A DNA stretch of 64,000 nucleotides from Bradyrhizobium barranii subsp. barranii (GCF_017565645.3 NZ_CP086136.1:8105501-8169500); one strand, 5' to 3'. Positions 1 to 8,857 are shown, counted from the first letter of the stretch. Numbers and translations are program-made. The notes: a model not told the origin generated them from the sequence alone.

Positions 1-714
1 CCGTTCGTCTTTGTCCAATGCGTTGTAGGTTGCATCTTCCATCTGCAATGCGGTTCGAAGCGTCTTGTTGCGCTTCGCGATCTCGCCGCCTATTGCCTCG
101 ATGATCTCATTCGGCCGCAGCTGGCGATTGTTCTTATAATAAAGCTCAATCGTCTCTTCGGTGATCAGATTTTCCTCTTCCTCGAGCCAGTCGGTGCGAC
201 CCTTCAACTCATCATGATCCCTCATAAGACGGGCAAACCTGTGCCCAGGCGCTCCACGCGTTCGCATCCACGTCGCGAGTGTCTTTGGAGCTGGACGCTC
301 TAAATCCCCGATTTCCTCGGCCACGCGATCGACGACGGGCTGTAAGCCTTCATTGGTTTTGGAAGCGCCAGCGCGATCAGCTGCGATGAGATATTTGAAG
401 CGCCGAAACGCGGGCCAACCATCGCGAGTGACCGTTGGCTCCACATGGTCGAGGGCGGATCGGAACCGCTCTGGGAGCTCGTCGAAGGCGTGATCGTCAA
501 TTGCGAGCTCGTCGTCGTGGTATAGCTGCCAGAATTGCTCGGAAGATAACGCGTCCGGCTCGCCAGTCTCTTCATCCTGCACCAAAAGACGCCGCGGCTT
601 GCCCTTGGTAAGCCCAACGATGGCATGGACACGCCCACGAATCTCCAGAGTTGTCTGCCCCTTCTGAAATTTCGGGAATGGCAGCTCTGAGTCGGGGTCG
701 AGTTCAGGAATCAT
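1..714 (-). CDS. tnsB: TnsB-like transposase, N-terminal part (runs off window)
   Basis: An open frame of 238 codons starts at an ATG at 714 and leaves the window without a stop. It overlaps the end of the upstream tnsA-like gene by 11 bp, which suggests translational coupling. The visible part lacks the DDE core. It is a charged N-terminal region with a stretch near residues 195-225 that reads like the winged-helix DNA-binding domains of Mu/TnsB transposases (LRPNEIIEAIGGEIAKRNK). The assignment as the DDE strand-transfer subunit of a Tn7-like element rests mainly on its position directly after TnsA. Confidence 0.6.
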   Translation of the reverse strand, partial: MIPELDPDSELPFPKFQKGQTTLEIRGRVHAIVGLTKGKPRRLLVQDEETGEPDALSSEQFWQLYHDDELAIDDHAFDELPERFRSALDHVEPTVTRDGWPAFRRFKYLIAADRAGASKTNEGLQPVVDRVAEEIGDLERPAPKTLATWMRTRGAPGHRFARLMRDHDELKGRTDWLEEEENLITEETIELYYKNNRQLRPNEIIEAIGGEIAKRNKTLRTALQMEDATYNALDKDER

Positions 715-1444
715 GATTGCGTGCTGCGAGCAATGGGGACGACGACAGCCGCCGCAGACGAATGAGGGTTGTTTCGTCCACAGTACCGCTCATCTCCGCC
801 TCGATCCGGCGCGATCGCAGTATTATCGACAGAACCCCATTTATGGGTGCAGCGTGAGATTGCACGAGAGCAGCGCAGGCTCCGAGTGGCAATTCGCCGT
901 ATCTGCGAAGCGCAGTGAGAACCCGATATTCATCGAGCGGATCAATCTCCGTCTTACCCAGGCGCGAGATCTCGGCAGCCGACTCCATCCAATCTGACGA
1001 CGGGAGCCTGTCCTTATCCAAAACCCAGAATGGAATCCCCCTGGACTGGTAGAGCCGCTTGACCACCAAAAGCTTTTTTGCGAGCTGCGGATTCCTAAGG
1101 AGTAATTTCTTCGGCTTCGTCTCTACGCGAACATTCCAGGGAGCAATCCTCAGCTCGAAGTCGGGCGTATACTCGACTGGCTGACCGTCTAGAGCAAACT
1201 TCAGCGTCAGCGGCTGTGATCGATAGGACTCAACAGCCCCATCAACCTCAAAGACTGTCACGTACTGGCGCTCAAGCTTGAGCGTCGTGTAAATTGGGCA
1301 GCGCGACTTCCACGACGGAAACATTCGCGTTTCGAGATTAGGATGGAGGCGAACTACATCTCTCATGGGGCCCCCATCGCGTCGGCGAATCTCGCGTACA
1401 TCGACGCCGAACTCAATATCGTCGTACTCGGAATTCTCGATCAT
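704..1444 (-). CDS. tnsA: TnsA-like transposon endonuclease
   Basis: A 246-residue protein of the TnsA restriction-endonuclease fold, which cuts the 5' ends of Tn7-like elements together with the TnsB transposase. The catalytic core is visible at about residues 60-115: a Glu-containing segment (VFEVDGAVESYRSQP), then YTPDFEL with the metal-binding Asp, then the E-x-K motif in RVETKPKK. The region after residue 125 resembles the winged-helix C-terminal domain that contacts TnsC. The length is close to that of known TnsA proteins (about 270). It is the first gene of a pair with tnsB. No tnsC, tniQ or element end can be seen to its right. Confidence 0.75.
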   Translation of the reverse strand: MIENSEYDDIEFGVDVREIRRRDGGPMRDVVRLHPNLETRMFPSWKSRCPIYTTLKLERQYVTVFEVDGAVESYRSQPLTLKFALDGQPVEYTPDFELRIAPWNVRVETKPKKLLLRNPQLAKKLLVVKRLYQSRGIPFWVLDKDRLPSSDWMESAAEISRLGKTEIDPLDEYRVLTALRRYGELPLGACAALVQSHAAPINGVLSIILRSRRIEAEMSGTVDETTLIRLRRLSSSPLLAARNHDS

Positions 1445-1657
1445 TTGCCCTCCGCCTGTTTTACCCGCGGCGGCACATCGGCGCGTGGCGTCACCATTTT
1501 AGAAGCTGGAACCTGCCGCTGAGCTCAGTTGTCGGAGGATTGGGCAAGCAACCGTTGCTCAATTGAGCGGAGCCAGTCTGCTTCCCGCGAATTTAAAGCC
1601 CTCATTCGCATGTCCCCTTTCTTGCTTGCCGATCTGCCAAGCATTGGGAGCTGGAGC

Positions 1658-2077
1658 TCAGTGCGTTTTCCCGCCGCCCCACTTGCGACCGATAGATATC
1701 CCAGTAACAAGCGGCAATTCGTTAGATCCGTCGGAAGGGAGCTTGATTGCCGGTCTCCATCCGAACTCGATAGCAGTTTTGGAGAGGAGCCCCGGCCAAT
1801 CACCCGAGGAAAACGCGGCAACATAGAGGGGGCCGGAATCGGTCCATGAAATGCTGAAGACCTTTCTGTCTCGCCAAACGTCGAGCTGCCACTCACCCCC
1901 AAAGGGCCGGCTGCGCATGATTTCCAAGCCATTGATCTTCACTACCTTGCACCGATGGCAATTTCCGCTCGAGTCAGGGATCATTATGTCTGCGCCGAAA
2001 CGCTCCAAGATGCTGCAAGCAGCGTTTCGCAGCTCCAAAGATTCTTCCATCCGACTTCTCGAAACCTTCATCTGCAA
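1658..2077 (-). CDS. Hypothetical protein next to tnsA
   Basis: A 139-residue soluble protein of unknown function with balanced composition and no recognised domain. It lies about 210 bp upstream of tnsA on the same strand and could be cargo of the element. After its stop, another frame on the same strand continues with a plausible protein end (RALNSREADWLRSIEQRLL, to 1525), so the gene may once have been longer and been cut by a frameshift near 1660. Confidence 0.5.
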   Translation of the reverse strand: MQMKVSRSRMEESLELRNAACSILERFGADIMIPDSSGNCHRCKVVKINGLEIMRSRPFGGEWQLDVWRDRKVFSISWTDSGPLYVAAFSSGDWPGLLSKTAIEFGWRPAIKLPSDGSNELPLVTGISIGRKWGGGKTH

Positions 2078-2349
2078 CTCCTGTTGTTCGTTGAGGCCGA
2101 CGCATTCTCGAGTTTTTCGATCCGTCTTAAAACGGCGAACAGGCCTTCGCAGACTTACCGCATCGACAGCCTCAGTCAGAGAAGACTGATCCCGTAGACT
2201 CCGGTCGAAGTTTTTAATCGGGCAAGCATCGCGCAGAGCGGCGATCGAATAGAGCCCCAGATTGATTTAGACTGATACCGCTCTTTGGAACCACCGGAAG
2301 AGTTTTGGGTCCTCTCACAACGATGGCTTGGTTGTGCAATCATGATTCA

Positions 2350-2890
2350 GCAGCATGATCGACGGTCATCGCCAATCGTTACGGCCGGCGATGTTCGTTG
2401 TAGGATTTTCGCCAACCTCCATCGTCTTCTTAGCGTCTGCTAGATTCATGAACTGGAGTGCGTTTAGGCATTTGGGCCGAAATCGGCCAATGAACGCCTC
2501 GATGTTGCCTTTGATGCTCGGATTGATCCAGGAAGTGTAACGGAGCATAACGTCATGCTCGCCGGCCCAACGATCCAACTCACGTGACGGAAGCACAAAT
2601 TCGCTGTGTTGATCGATCACGATTGTCGGCGGCAGCCAGACCTGCTTGCAGACTGCCTCCAACCTCTTCACGACGTCAGTGCCACGGAATGTGAACCGCG
2701 GCTCCAGCGCCAGCAAAGAGCGCGAGAATGCATCGACGATCGTCAACACCTGAATCTTGCGCCCGGTGGCTAATCGCTCGTAGACGAGGCTCACTACCCA
2801 GAACTCGTGGGCTCGCACGGCGGCCTGGAAGCTATCGCGCAGATCAGGCTTGACAACGAACTTTGGCTGATGGGGCTTCCTTTTGTTCAT
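2350..2890 (-). pseudogene. Decayed IS3-family OrfB transposase
   Basis: This fragment carries the rve/DDE integrase core of an IS3-group OrfB: TIVDAFSRSLLALEP with the first Asp, and IDQHSEF where DNGSEF is usual. In the latter the second catalytic Asp remains, but the following Asn-Gly is changed. The last 17 residues switch frame; the family end WRKSYNEHRRP is found in the next frame and runs to about 2356. The N-terminal part and OrfA are missing. It is a relic with no likely activity. Confidence 0.75.
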
Positions 2891-3433
2891 GGCGATACCC
2901 TCGCGCTACCAAAGGCGCGCAGCCGTAGATTCCCGAACCACTGACAAATGAACGCCAACTCGCGCAACCCCGTGCATGCGCATTCGACGTCCTTGACGTG
3001 GCGCTATCGAGATTGCCTCAGCGAAAGCCTCTTCTTCGCGACTCCATCTACGAAGGAAGCGCAGGATGCTGCGCCGCACAACAGTAGTACAATTAAAAGT
3101 TGTGGCATCTCTATACAGCTTCAGGGGTGGTTTTAGCAGGAATTTGGCTATTTGTCACCCGTTTTCATTCCTTGAGCCCGAGACCTTCGCCTTGAGAGCC
3201 CGCGACGTCATTCCAATGATTCAATTACGGCGTGTAATCGAATCCTTGAGAGATCAAGGATTCGATTACGTGAGATCCTTGATGGGGCGAAGGATCGGCA
3301 GCCGCGCATCGCTTTGGGAGCGCACTCTCGCCATGCAGTGCGGGTAGAATTCGCCGGACACGAAGAGCCGGCCTCATCTAGGAGGACGTTTGGAGGGGAG
3401 GCTTTTTAAACAGGCGTTCATTGAATCCTTGGG
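2891..3433. other. Gene-free stretch with a perfect inverted repeat
   Basis: No convincing protein is encoded here on either strand. The only clear structure is the inverted repeat at 3234-3269, listed separately. Confidence 0.5.
3234..3269. repeat. Perfect 16-bp inverted repeat
   Basis: Arms GTAATCGAATCCTTGA and TCAAGGATTCGATTAC are separated by four bases (GAGA). There is no T-run on either side, so an ordinary intrinsic terminator is unlikely. It could be a protein-binding site, a recombination site or a transposon end. Confidence 0.8.
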
Positions 3434-4072
3434 CTAGATCTTTCGCGGAAAAGGGATGAGCGGCTCGACTCTAACCGGCAAGACCCCGCGGGATTTCACG
3501 GTAGTCGTCGGGCCGAGCGGCTGGGTTTCTAGATCTAGCTCTATGACATCGGCACAAGCTAGCGCCATAACGGCCCGACTTCCTCGAGAACGGGTTTCTT
3601 GAATCTCTTCGAGGAGCTTTCTCAAATGCATTGATGGATGACCGGCAAGCACGGTCAATATCTGCATGCGCAGATCTAGGGGCACATGATGTCGGTTGTA
3701 CAACCAAACTAGTTTCGAGTTGCTATATCGAGGCTCACGCATTAGGTCTTCTGATGTTAGTCGCTGCGTCGGGAGATTCAGCTCTCCAAGAGCAATGAGC
3801 GCAAGCCCTTCCTCCTCCAGGTCACGCAACGGCCGAGCAGGAATGACGTCAAGGAGAACTGAACCACCCTCGCCGCGCACCACGATTGCGTCGAGATCCA
3901 CCTCATCCGCCCCAACAACAGCCGATTCGACGTAGTCGATGAAGCGAATGGCAGGATTGAGGGAGCACTGGATGAGAACATCTCTGATCGCTGGATGACG
4001 GACAGGAATAGCCCCGGTTGTTTTAGCTGAGGTGAAGTGCTCGGGCCCTCTAACTTGACTGTTGTCGGACAT
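3434..4072 (-). CDS. Possible TnsA-like accessory protein
   Basis: The start ATG at 4072 is chosen because the upstream extension in this frame looks non-coding; this gives 212 residues. The layout resembles the C-terminal half of TnsA: a beta-rich segment at residues 45-80 (DLDAIVVRGEGGSVLLDVIP), then LTSEDLMREPRYSN, a helical stretch, and an end of the form VIELDLETQPLGPTTTV. The D...E-x-K catalytic pattern is not clear, so it may be a non-catalytic partner or an unrelated plasmid or island protein. It lies 2 kb from tnsA, beyond a decayed IS. Confidence 0.5.
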   Translation of the reverse strand: MSDNSQVRGPEHFTSAKTTGAIPVRHPAIRDVLIQCSLNPAIRFIDYVESAVVGADEVDLDAIVVRGEGGSVLLDVIPARPLRDLEEEGLALIALGELNLPTQRLTSEDLMREPRYSNSKLVWLYNRHHVPLDLRMQILTVLAGHPSMHLRKLLEEIQETRSRGSRAVMALACADVIELDLETQPLGPTTTVKSRGVLPVRVEPLIPFPRKI

Positions 4073-4116
4073 GTCATCTCTCGGAGGTACTGAAGAAGCA
4101 GCTCGATCGTCGCGGA

Positions 4117-4763
4117 CTATCGGGGCGCAAAAGGAATTAGGATGTCTTCCTGCGCTGATGTGCCGACGACGTCCCAAACACCACCGCGGCTGACTTTGGA
4201 TTCTACAGGTATTGATCCAACGGATTCGACCAAAGGTCTGGCTTGCACGCCTTGGGTTGGCGAGCAGATTTCAACAAACTCATCGCCGGCCCGGTCGTAG
4301 CGACAAACGACGACTTTGGTGCCGCCATCAATTACCTTCTGGACGAGATGGACGTTCTCAAAGCCAGACTCGCTTGGTATGGGATGCCCTCTAGCGTGCA
4401 CGGCGCATCGGGTCATCATCACGGTTGTCGTCCGATAGAGGCAGCCTGCCTCACCGCATTCCTCACATGTGCAGTGCGAACGTGCCTCGGCACGATTGAT
4501 GGCATCGACGATTACTGCACGCGATGAGGCCCGAAGCTTGCCACTCCAGTAGAAGCGCACCGTCCCGCGACGCTGGCTGATTTCTCTCACTGAGAACCTC
4601 TCCCCCTTCCCGAGTGCGGCCTCGATCCGCTTGCAGGCGCACTCCAGAAGGTCGCGCCACCCATCACCACACTTCGGAACTTCCGCGAAAGATCCGGCCT
4701 ACTTGCGGGTGGATGGAAAAGCTGCGGATGAGATCCGACTAGAGTGATTCGCCAATCCCTCAT
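4117..4763 (-). pseudogene. Frameshifted zinc-motif protein
   Basis: Two frames together make one protein. The N-terminal part starts at an ATG at 4763 (MRDWRITLVGSHPQLFHPP). The remainder, to 4117, continues as CGDGWRDLLE, then RFYWSGKL, then a cysteine cluster (CTCEECGEAGC) and TRCAVHARGHPIP. The two join if one C is restored in a CC run near 4705. I recognise this order from uncharacterised proteobacterial proteins but know no function. The Cys and His residues suggest a bound metal. A shorter product from the GTG at 4590 is possible. Confidence 0.65.
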
Positions 4764-4790
4764 TCCCTGCTCCCCGATCAAACAGCACGT

Positions 4791-4808
4791 CTTATATAAT
4801 TATATAAG
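4791..4808. repeat. 18-bp palindrome, copy 1
   Basis: CTTATATAATTATATAAG is a perfect palindrome. An identical copy lies at 5367. The copies flank a ribbon-helix-helix gene. This one sits about 30 bp upstream of the start of the minus-strand gene at 4763, a position suited to an operator. Confidence 0.8.
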
Positions 4809-4984
4809 ACTATAAGATTACGCAAGAGCAACAAGATTTTGATATGTATCAACCAGATACGGGCACCGCTCGGGGTATTCGCCGTCCAAATTTCGGTCGT
4901 AGCTAACAGACTGCGGGCTCCGCTTGCGGTCATGTGCAAGTCGTGGGACCTTGCTGCTGTTAGGCGAACAGCACGAAGCTGGGG

Positions 4985-5176
4985 ATGATCGAAAAGAAGA
5001 AAGCGGCAAAGCGGGGCAAGAGAACGCCACTGGGACATCGCCGCCAGTTTCTGACGATGATGGACCCCGATGTGATCAAGGCCGTCAAGCAAGCCGCCCT
5101 GGAAGATGATCGTGCCGCTTGGGACGTAATGGAGGAAGCTGCTCGGCAGTGGCTGGACCACCGCAAGAGTAAGTAG
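4985..5176 (+). CDS. Ribbon-helix-helix (CopG/Arc-like) DNA-binding protein
   Basis: A 63-residue basic protein with the RHH pattern: a short strand (RRQFLTMM), DPDVIKAVKQAALEDDRAAW as helix 1, and VMEEAARQWLDH as helix 2. Such proteins bind palindromic operators as dimers and act as antitoxins, partition factors or plasmid repressors. The gene stands alone between two identical 18-bp palindromes (4791, 5367), which are good candidate binding sites. No toxin or ParA partner is adjacent. Confidence 0.7.
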   Translation: MIEKKKAAKRGKRTPLGHRRQFLTMMDPDVIKAVKQAALEDDRAAWDVMEEAARQWLDHRKSK

Positions 5177-5366
5177 ATCGCGCATCACAACGTGGATGCG
5201 GAGCGATTTTAGCGCTCCTCTCGGCTCGTTCATTGAACGCTGTTGCCTGGAAGCCAGCGCGGTGCGTCGAGACTGACCGCAATTCGACCGCCCGTTAACG
5301 GGCAGACCTAAATCCCAAATGATCCGCCGGTGGCTCGCAGCGATCGCGCGGAGTGATCTGCAAAAT

Positions 5367-5384
5367 CTTATATAATTATATAAG
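5367..5384. repeat. 18-bp palindrome, copy 2
   Basis: Identical to the palindrome at 4791 (CTTATATAATTATATAAG). It is followed at 5389 by TTGACT, a possible -35 box for the plus-strand genes that begin at 5504. A protein bound here could control them. Confidence 0.8.
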
Positions 5385-5503
5385 TGTGTTGACTTGCGCG
5401 TATGTTCGTGATTTGTTCTGTCCATCGTTTATTGTTGAGGTGCGCGCGATGGTGTCACAGCGCGTTCGAAGGTGTGTTTCGCTGGCTCGCGGGGACAAAA
5501 AGG

Positions 5504-5782
5504 ATGCTGGTGATCACGGTCGATCTCGTGCCGGGCGGGTACGAGCCCATGCGGCGTACGATAGCTGCAATGAGCATCGCGAACATTTCGGATCTGGCTC
5601 AAATCTCCGACTATCGGATCGAGGCAAACGAGACCAGCAATCCGCTTGTCGGCACTCCGTCGCGCACCGTTCGATGCGTCATCCGTGGGCACGCTCGCGC
5701 GCAATCGGTATGGGCTCTGCTGGCGAAAGCCTCGGCGGAGGTCGTGAAGGCTACCCCGCCGAATTCGAGCGACGTCGGGTAA
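5504..5782 (+). CDS. Hypothetical small protein
   Basis: Read from the ATG at 5504 (MLVITVDLVPGG) this is 92 residues. The upstream in-frame extension is Cys/Arg-rich and is unlikely to be coding. The protein is alpha/beta-like and resembles small unannotated proteins from rhizobial islands and phages. Function unknown. Confidence 0.6.
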   Translation: MLVITVDLVPGGYEPMRRTIAAMSIANISDLAQISDYRIEANETSNPLVGTPSRTVRCVIRGHARAQSVWALLAKASAEVVKATPPNSSDVG

Positions 5783-5910
5783 GGCTACGTCGAGTCCACC
5801 CGCGAATTGCTCGTCCGCCGCATGATCGAAAGGGTTGGCGCGACTTACTGGCCGAGATCACAGACCTGGGAAGTGCGCTCTGCCGATACTGTCGGTGACA
5901 GGAGTTCGAG

Positions 5911-6672
5911 ATGAGTGAGGGCACGTCAGACGACGACGATTGCGACCCAATGGGATTGGCAACCGACCACGCGGAATTGAGCCCGGTCCTTGCCGCATTC
6001 GAGTCAGAGGGCATTCCCGCATCCGCAGCGACGATCCGGCAGGAGCACAGCTGGGATCAGAAGGCGGTCCGATATGTTATGGGGCCTCGCGTCAAGCTCG
6101 AAATACGCGATGCCCGCACTTGGGCCATGAACGAGTGCGACCGGATCAGGCTGGACGCAAAGCTTCGAGCGGCCGCGTCGTCCGAGTGGAACGGGCCTGA
6201 CTTAGTCGTTTTATGGCGTCGGCCGGTGGCCGGCGAGTGGGCGGACGCCTGGCTCGATGCGATCGATAGGCTCTGGCGCGACTGGCGTCGCCGGCGCGTC
6301 TCGGATGACGCGTTTGAGGACGCGCGAGAGGCCCCCTCCGTCCGGGTGTGGGACGCAGCAGAAGACCACGGCCCGCTGCTGCCGAGGATCGGCGAGATCC
6401 TGACCGAGGCACGGAAACATCCGCCAGCGATGAGGCAGTTTCCGCCACTGCCGCCGGACCAGGTTGGTATGGCCGAGGTAATGGCCGTCTTGCGGCGCAT
6501 CGCCAACGGGTCCGCGCACCCGCAGGTCGGTTTTCCAGCGAATGGCTGGAAACATCTATGGCATGGCGTCGGCGAGTTCATCGCGGATGGTTGGTCGATT
6601 GAGGCGTTCAAGCGCAATTTCGGGGATGAAGTACGTGCAGAGGGCTCGCGCGCCGGATGGGCGAACCAGTGA
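5911..6672 (+). CDS. Hypothetical protein, acidic and Trp-rich
   Basis: 253 residues, soluble, with many Trp and Asp/Glu residues and no recognised domain. The N-terminal 60 residues contain DHAELSPVLAAFESEGIPASA, which could be a helix-turn-helix-like unit. A second short gene starts inside its 3' end, so the two may be co-translated. Composition matches the neighbouring island genes. Confidence 0.55.
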   Translation: MSEGTSDDDDCDPMGLATDHAELSPVLAAFESEGIPASAATIRQEHSWDQKAVRYVMGPRVKLEIRDARTWAMNECDRIRLDAKLRAAASSEWNGPDLVVLWRRPVAGEWADAWLDAIDRLWRDWRRRRVSDDAFEDAREAPSVRVWDAAEDHGPLLPRIGEILTEARKHPPAMRQFPPLPPDQVGMAEVMAVLRRIANGSAHPQVGFPANGWKHLWHGVGEFIADGWSIEAFKRNFGDEVRAEGSRAGWANQ

Positions 6673-6766
6673 CTACGAATCGTTTGCGGCGCGCGAAGGC
6701 AACCCGTTCAGCCCGCTCGAGGACGAGGAGCAGGACACCCTCTGCGAAATCCTGGAAAGGCTTTAG
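6626..6766 (+). CDS. Small acidic protein overlapping the previous gene
   Basis: 46 residues from the ATG at 6626, strongly acidic toward the end (PLEDEEQDTLCEILERL). It overlaps the previous gene by 47 bp in another frame. The protein-like composition supports it, but there is no homology evidence. Confidence 0.4.
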   Translation: MKYVQRARAPDGRTSDYESFAAREGNPFSPLEDEEQDTLCEILERL

Positions 6767-6784
6767 GTATTTGGGAGATCCCTT

Positions 6785-7022
6785 ATGTCCGAGGTCACCT
6801 ACTACGTCTGTCGCCACCGGTGACGGCATCGCGCCTGGCGAGGCTGTCGAGTGCTTTAATCCGAACTGTGCGGTGATGCGCGCCGAGGCGTTCTCACACA
6901 AGCCGGGCTATGTGGGCGCGCTCGCCTTCAGCCGGACGGGTAACCCGGCGACGGGGGATTTCCGAGACGCCAGGATCATCCGCAAGTTCGGTGACGTTCC
7001 AAGCGATCTAAGCATGTTGTGA
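6785..7022 (+). pseudogene. Frameshifted small hypothetical protein
   Basis: An ATG at 6785 begins MSEVTYYVC and meets a stop after 12 codons. The next frame carries on with a coherent sequence (GDGIAPGEAVECFNPN, then ALAFSRTGNPATGDFRDA, then RKFGDVPSDL) to a stop at 7020-7022. One indel near 6812 explains the break. The joined product would be about 79 residues. I recognise the AFSRTGDP-like pattern from small rhizobial proteins of unknown function. Confidence 0.6.
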
Positions 7023-7230
7023 TGACGCCTTGCGGTTCCCAGCGCCTCCGCGCTGAGGCGATCTTATGTGAGCACGACCCTCGCACAGTGAGGAATTCAG
7101 CATGACCCAAGTGGCGACCCACGGCTCATCGACGCCCCTGCCGGTCGCGCTCCTCTGGAAGCGCGGATGGCCGCCCGCGGCGCTGCTCTTCTGGTCGCGC
7201 ATTGGTGAGATCGAGAACCTATCGCGCGAT

Positions 7231-7506
7231 CAGGTTGCCGTAGATGCGTCTCACCAAAAACGATGATGTGATCTAAGCACTCGCGGCGGATCGATCCGAT
7301 CAACCGTTCGGCAACTCCATTCTACCACGGCGAGGCCGCTGAAGTAGGCCTGTCGCGGATGCCCATGGAGCGCATTCGGCGCGTGACGACGCTGCCATAG
7401 ATCCGATCGCGATCCCGGATGAGGTAGCGCGGAGCCTGATCCCAGGGAAATGCCTCCGTGATTTGACGCGCAACCCATTCCGCCGTCGGATGTGCGTTGA
7501 TCCAGA
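7231..7506 (-). pseudogene. Decayed rve-type integrase/transposase
   Basis: One frame reads LVWINAHPTAEWVARQITEA, then FPWDQAPRYLIRDRDRIYG, RRMRSMGIRDRP, SAASPW, a stop, and NGVAERLIGSIRREC. The internal stop replaces the usual Gln of SPWQNG, which points to a CAG to TAG change. The core has the second Asp (RDRD) and the catalytic Glu (AERLIGS). Both ends are lost, so this is a dead insertion-sequence remnant. Confidence 0.8.
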
Positions 7507-7778
7507 CGAGGGCTCTGCTGGGCGATCACGAAGCCTATGGCGAGGACATCGACGGCACCCTCGAGAAGACGCGACACTCTGGACCCACTTCGCCCCTGCG
7601 ATACACCGTGGGCCATGGACGTTGCCGCAGACGAGATGAACGACTCTCGCAAGATCCGGTCCGGCCGCTATGTCGAGCGCTTCCGGGCACCGCATACGCT
7701 GCCCTATGGCAACGCTTACAGTAACACTCGGTGACGCGCCTGAGCGTCGCTAGAAAAATGCAGGGAATCAAAGCCGGA

Positions 7779-7827
7779 TGGCGCGCCCGGAACGATTCGA
7801 ACGTCCGACCCTCAGATTCGTAGTCTG
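7779..7827 (-). other. 3' half of tRNA-Arg(ACG), likely attachment-site remnant
   Basis: Reading the minus strand, the sequence has an anticodon stem-loop CAGACTACGAATCTG (anticodon ACG), a T arm with the loop TTCGAAT, an acceptor half and a terminal CCA. The D arm and 5' acceptor are absent. tRNA 3' ends are typical attachment sites for integrases of islands and phages, and a 3' copy is what integration leaves at an element boundary. Two T-stem bases differ from the usual form but still pair. Confidence 0.75.
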
Positions 7828-8205
7828 GTCAGAACCGTTGAAATTGCTGGGGTTTGTTACCGTAACGCGAAGCTCAATCCCTCAAAACCGCGCAATTTCA
7901 GCCTTGTCGCTTGGGCGATGTTACCGGGCATCAATCGGCGCTGATTGTTAGGTGGCGGAGAGGGAGTGATTCCCGCCAAGGTTGAATACTTTCCTTTTAA
8001 AATCAAAGATTTGCCCGAAGAGCCCTCTCACCCCCGAGCGCCATAGTTCTAGTCAAAGAAGCACGATCAGATGTCTTACCCAGAAGCGTGCGTGGTCTAA
8101 AGCGTAACATTACTTTGGGTCTTCGAATGAGGGCCGGCCAATCTTTGCCGTCAGCTCGGCTAATAGCGCGAAGGAGACTGACCATCCGCAAGGGTTGCGG
8201 CGCAC
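7828..8205. other. Gene-free stretch
   Basis: No supported gene on either strand. A short stretch near 7951 (TGGCGGAGAGGGAGTGATTC) resembles the 3' end of another tRNA gene but cannot be extended. Confidence 0.4.
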
Positions 8206-8451
8206 CTACGTAGACTGAAGTCGCTCGCTTTCAGCCGTGTTCGCAGCCCTCAGAAGCTCTTTGTAGGCGGCGATGTCGCCAATCGCCGCCCGCAAATCGG
8301 CCTCCGAAATGCCCTGCCCTTTGGCAGCTCCGATGAGACGCCGCGTTAGTTCCGCCACATCCTGCGACGCGCCCGCAGTCCGGTACTGCTCGACAGCGTG
8401 GATGCTGTTCTCAGCCCAGAAATCGATAAACTCGCGGGCCTTGTCTGACAT
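8206..8451 (-). CDS. DUF768-like small protein
   Basis: 81 residues, mostly helical. The start MSDKAREFIDFWAENSI and the later DVAELTRRLIGAAKGQGISE follow the pattern of DUF768 proteins, which are common and multicopy in Mesorhizobium and Bradyrhizobium and have no known function. It stands alone. Confidence 0.65.
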   Translation of the reverse strand: MSDKAREFIDFWAENSIHAVEQYRTAGASQDVAELTRRLIGAAKGQGISEADLRAAIGDIAAYKELLRAANTAESERLQST

Positions 8452-8501
8452 GTGACGTCCCCTGCTGGTGCACGCTTAGCGCGCTTCCGGGGAAAGCGGT
8501 A

Positions 8502-8530
8502 GCCCGCCCCAGCTTCGCGACTGGAGCGGT
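8502..8530. repeat. GC-rich hairpin, copy 1
   Basis: GCCCGCCCCAGCTTCGCGAC followed by TGGAGCGG forms an imperfect hairpin. A better copy is at 9239 and a variant at 9652. It is probably a terminator-like intergenic element. Confidence 0.5.
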
Positions 8531-8857
8531 CCTTGGCAGCATAGGTGAGACTGGGGTCACGGCCGGAGCCGCCGATGGCGGACCCTAGAGATAATAGAGG
8601 CGGCCCGCCATCCTCATTGGCCGCGGATGACGGGCCTGGCGGCGGTGGAGGCTGGGGGCATCGTTGCCGCCGGCATCTAGCTTAGCGCAACGCCTCAACA
8701 GCAGCCAGCACCCGATCGCCGGTCCGCCACACGGGCCGCCTATTGCGGTGGGAAGTAGGATCCCCACCCCTTTGCGAGGCCCCGTTCGGGACTCAACTGG
8801 TTCGCCGTTAAAGCGAGTTCCTATTCCCTTTGGCGCGCTGCGATATATTCTCCATCT

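Noticed and set aside
4778..5425. Minus-strand open frame of 215 codons
   Set aside because: It is antisense to the ribbon-helix-helix gene and spans both palindromes; the sequence is not protein-like.
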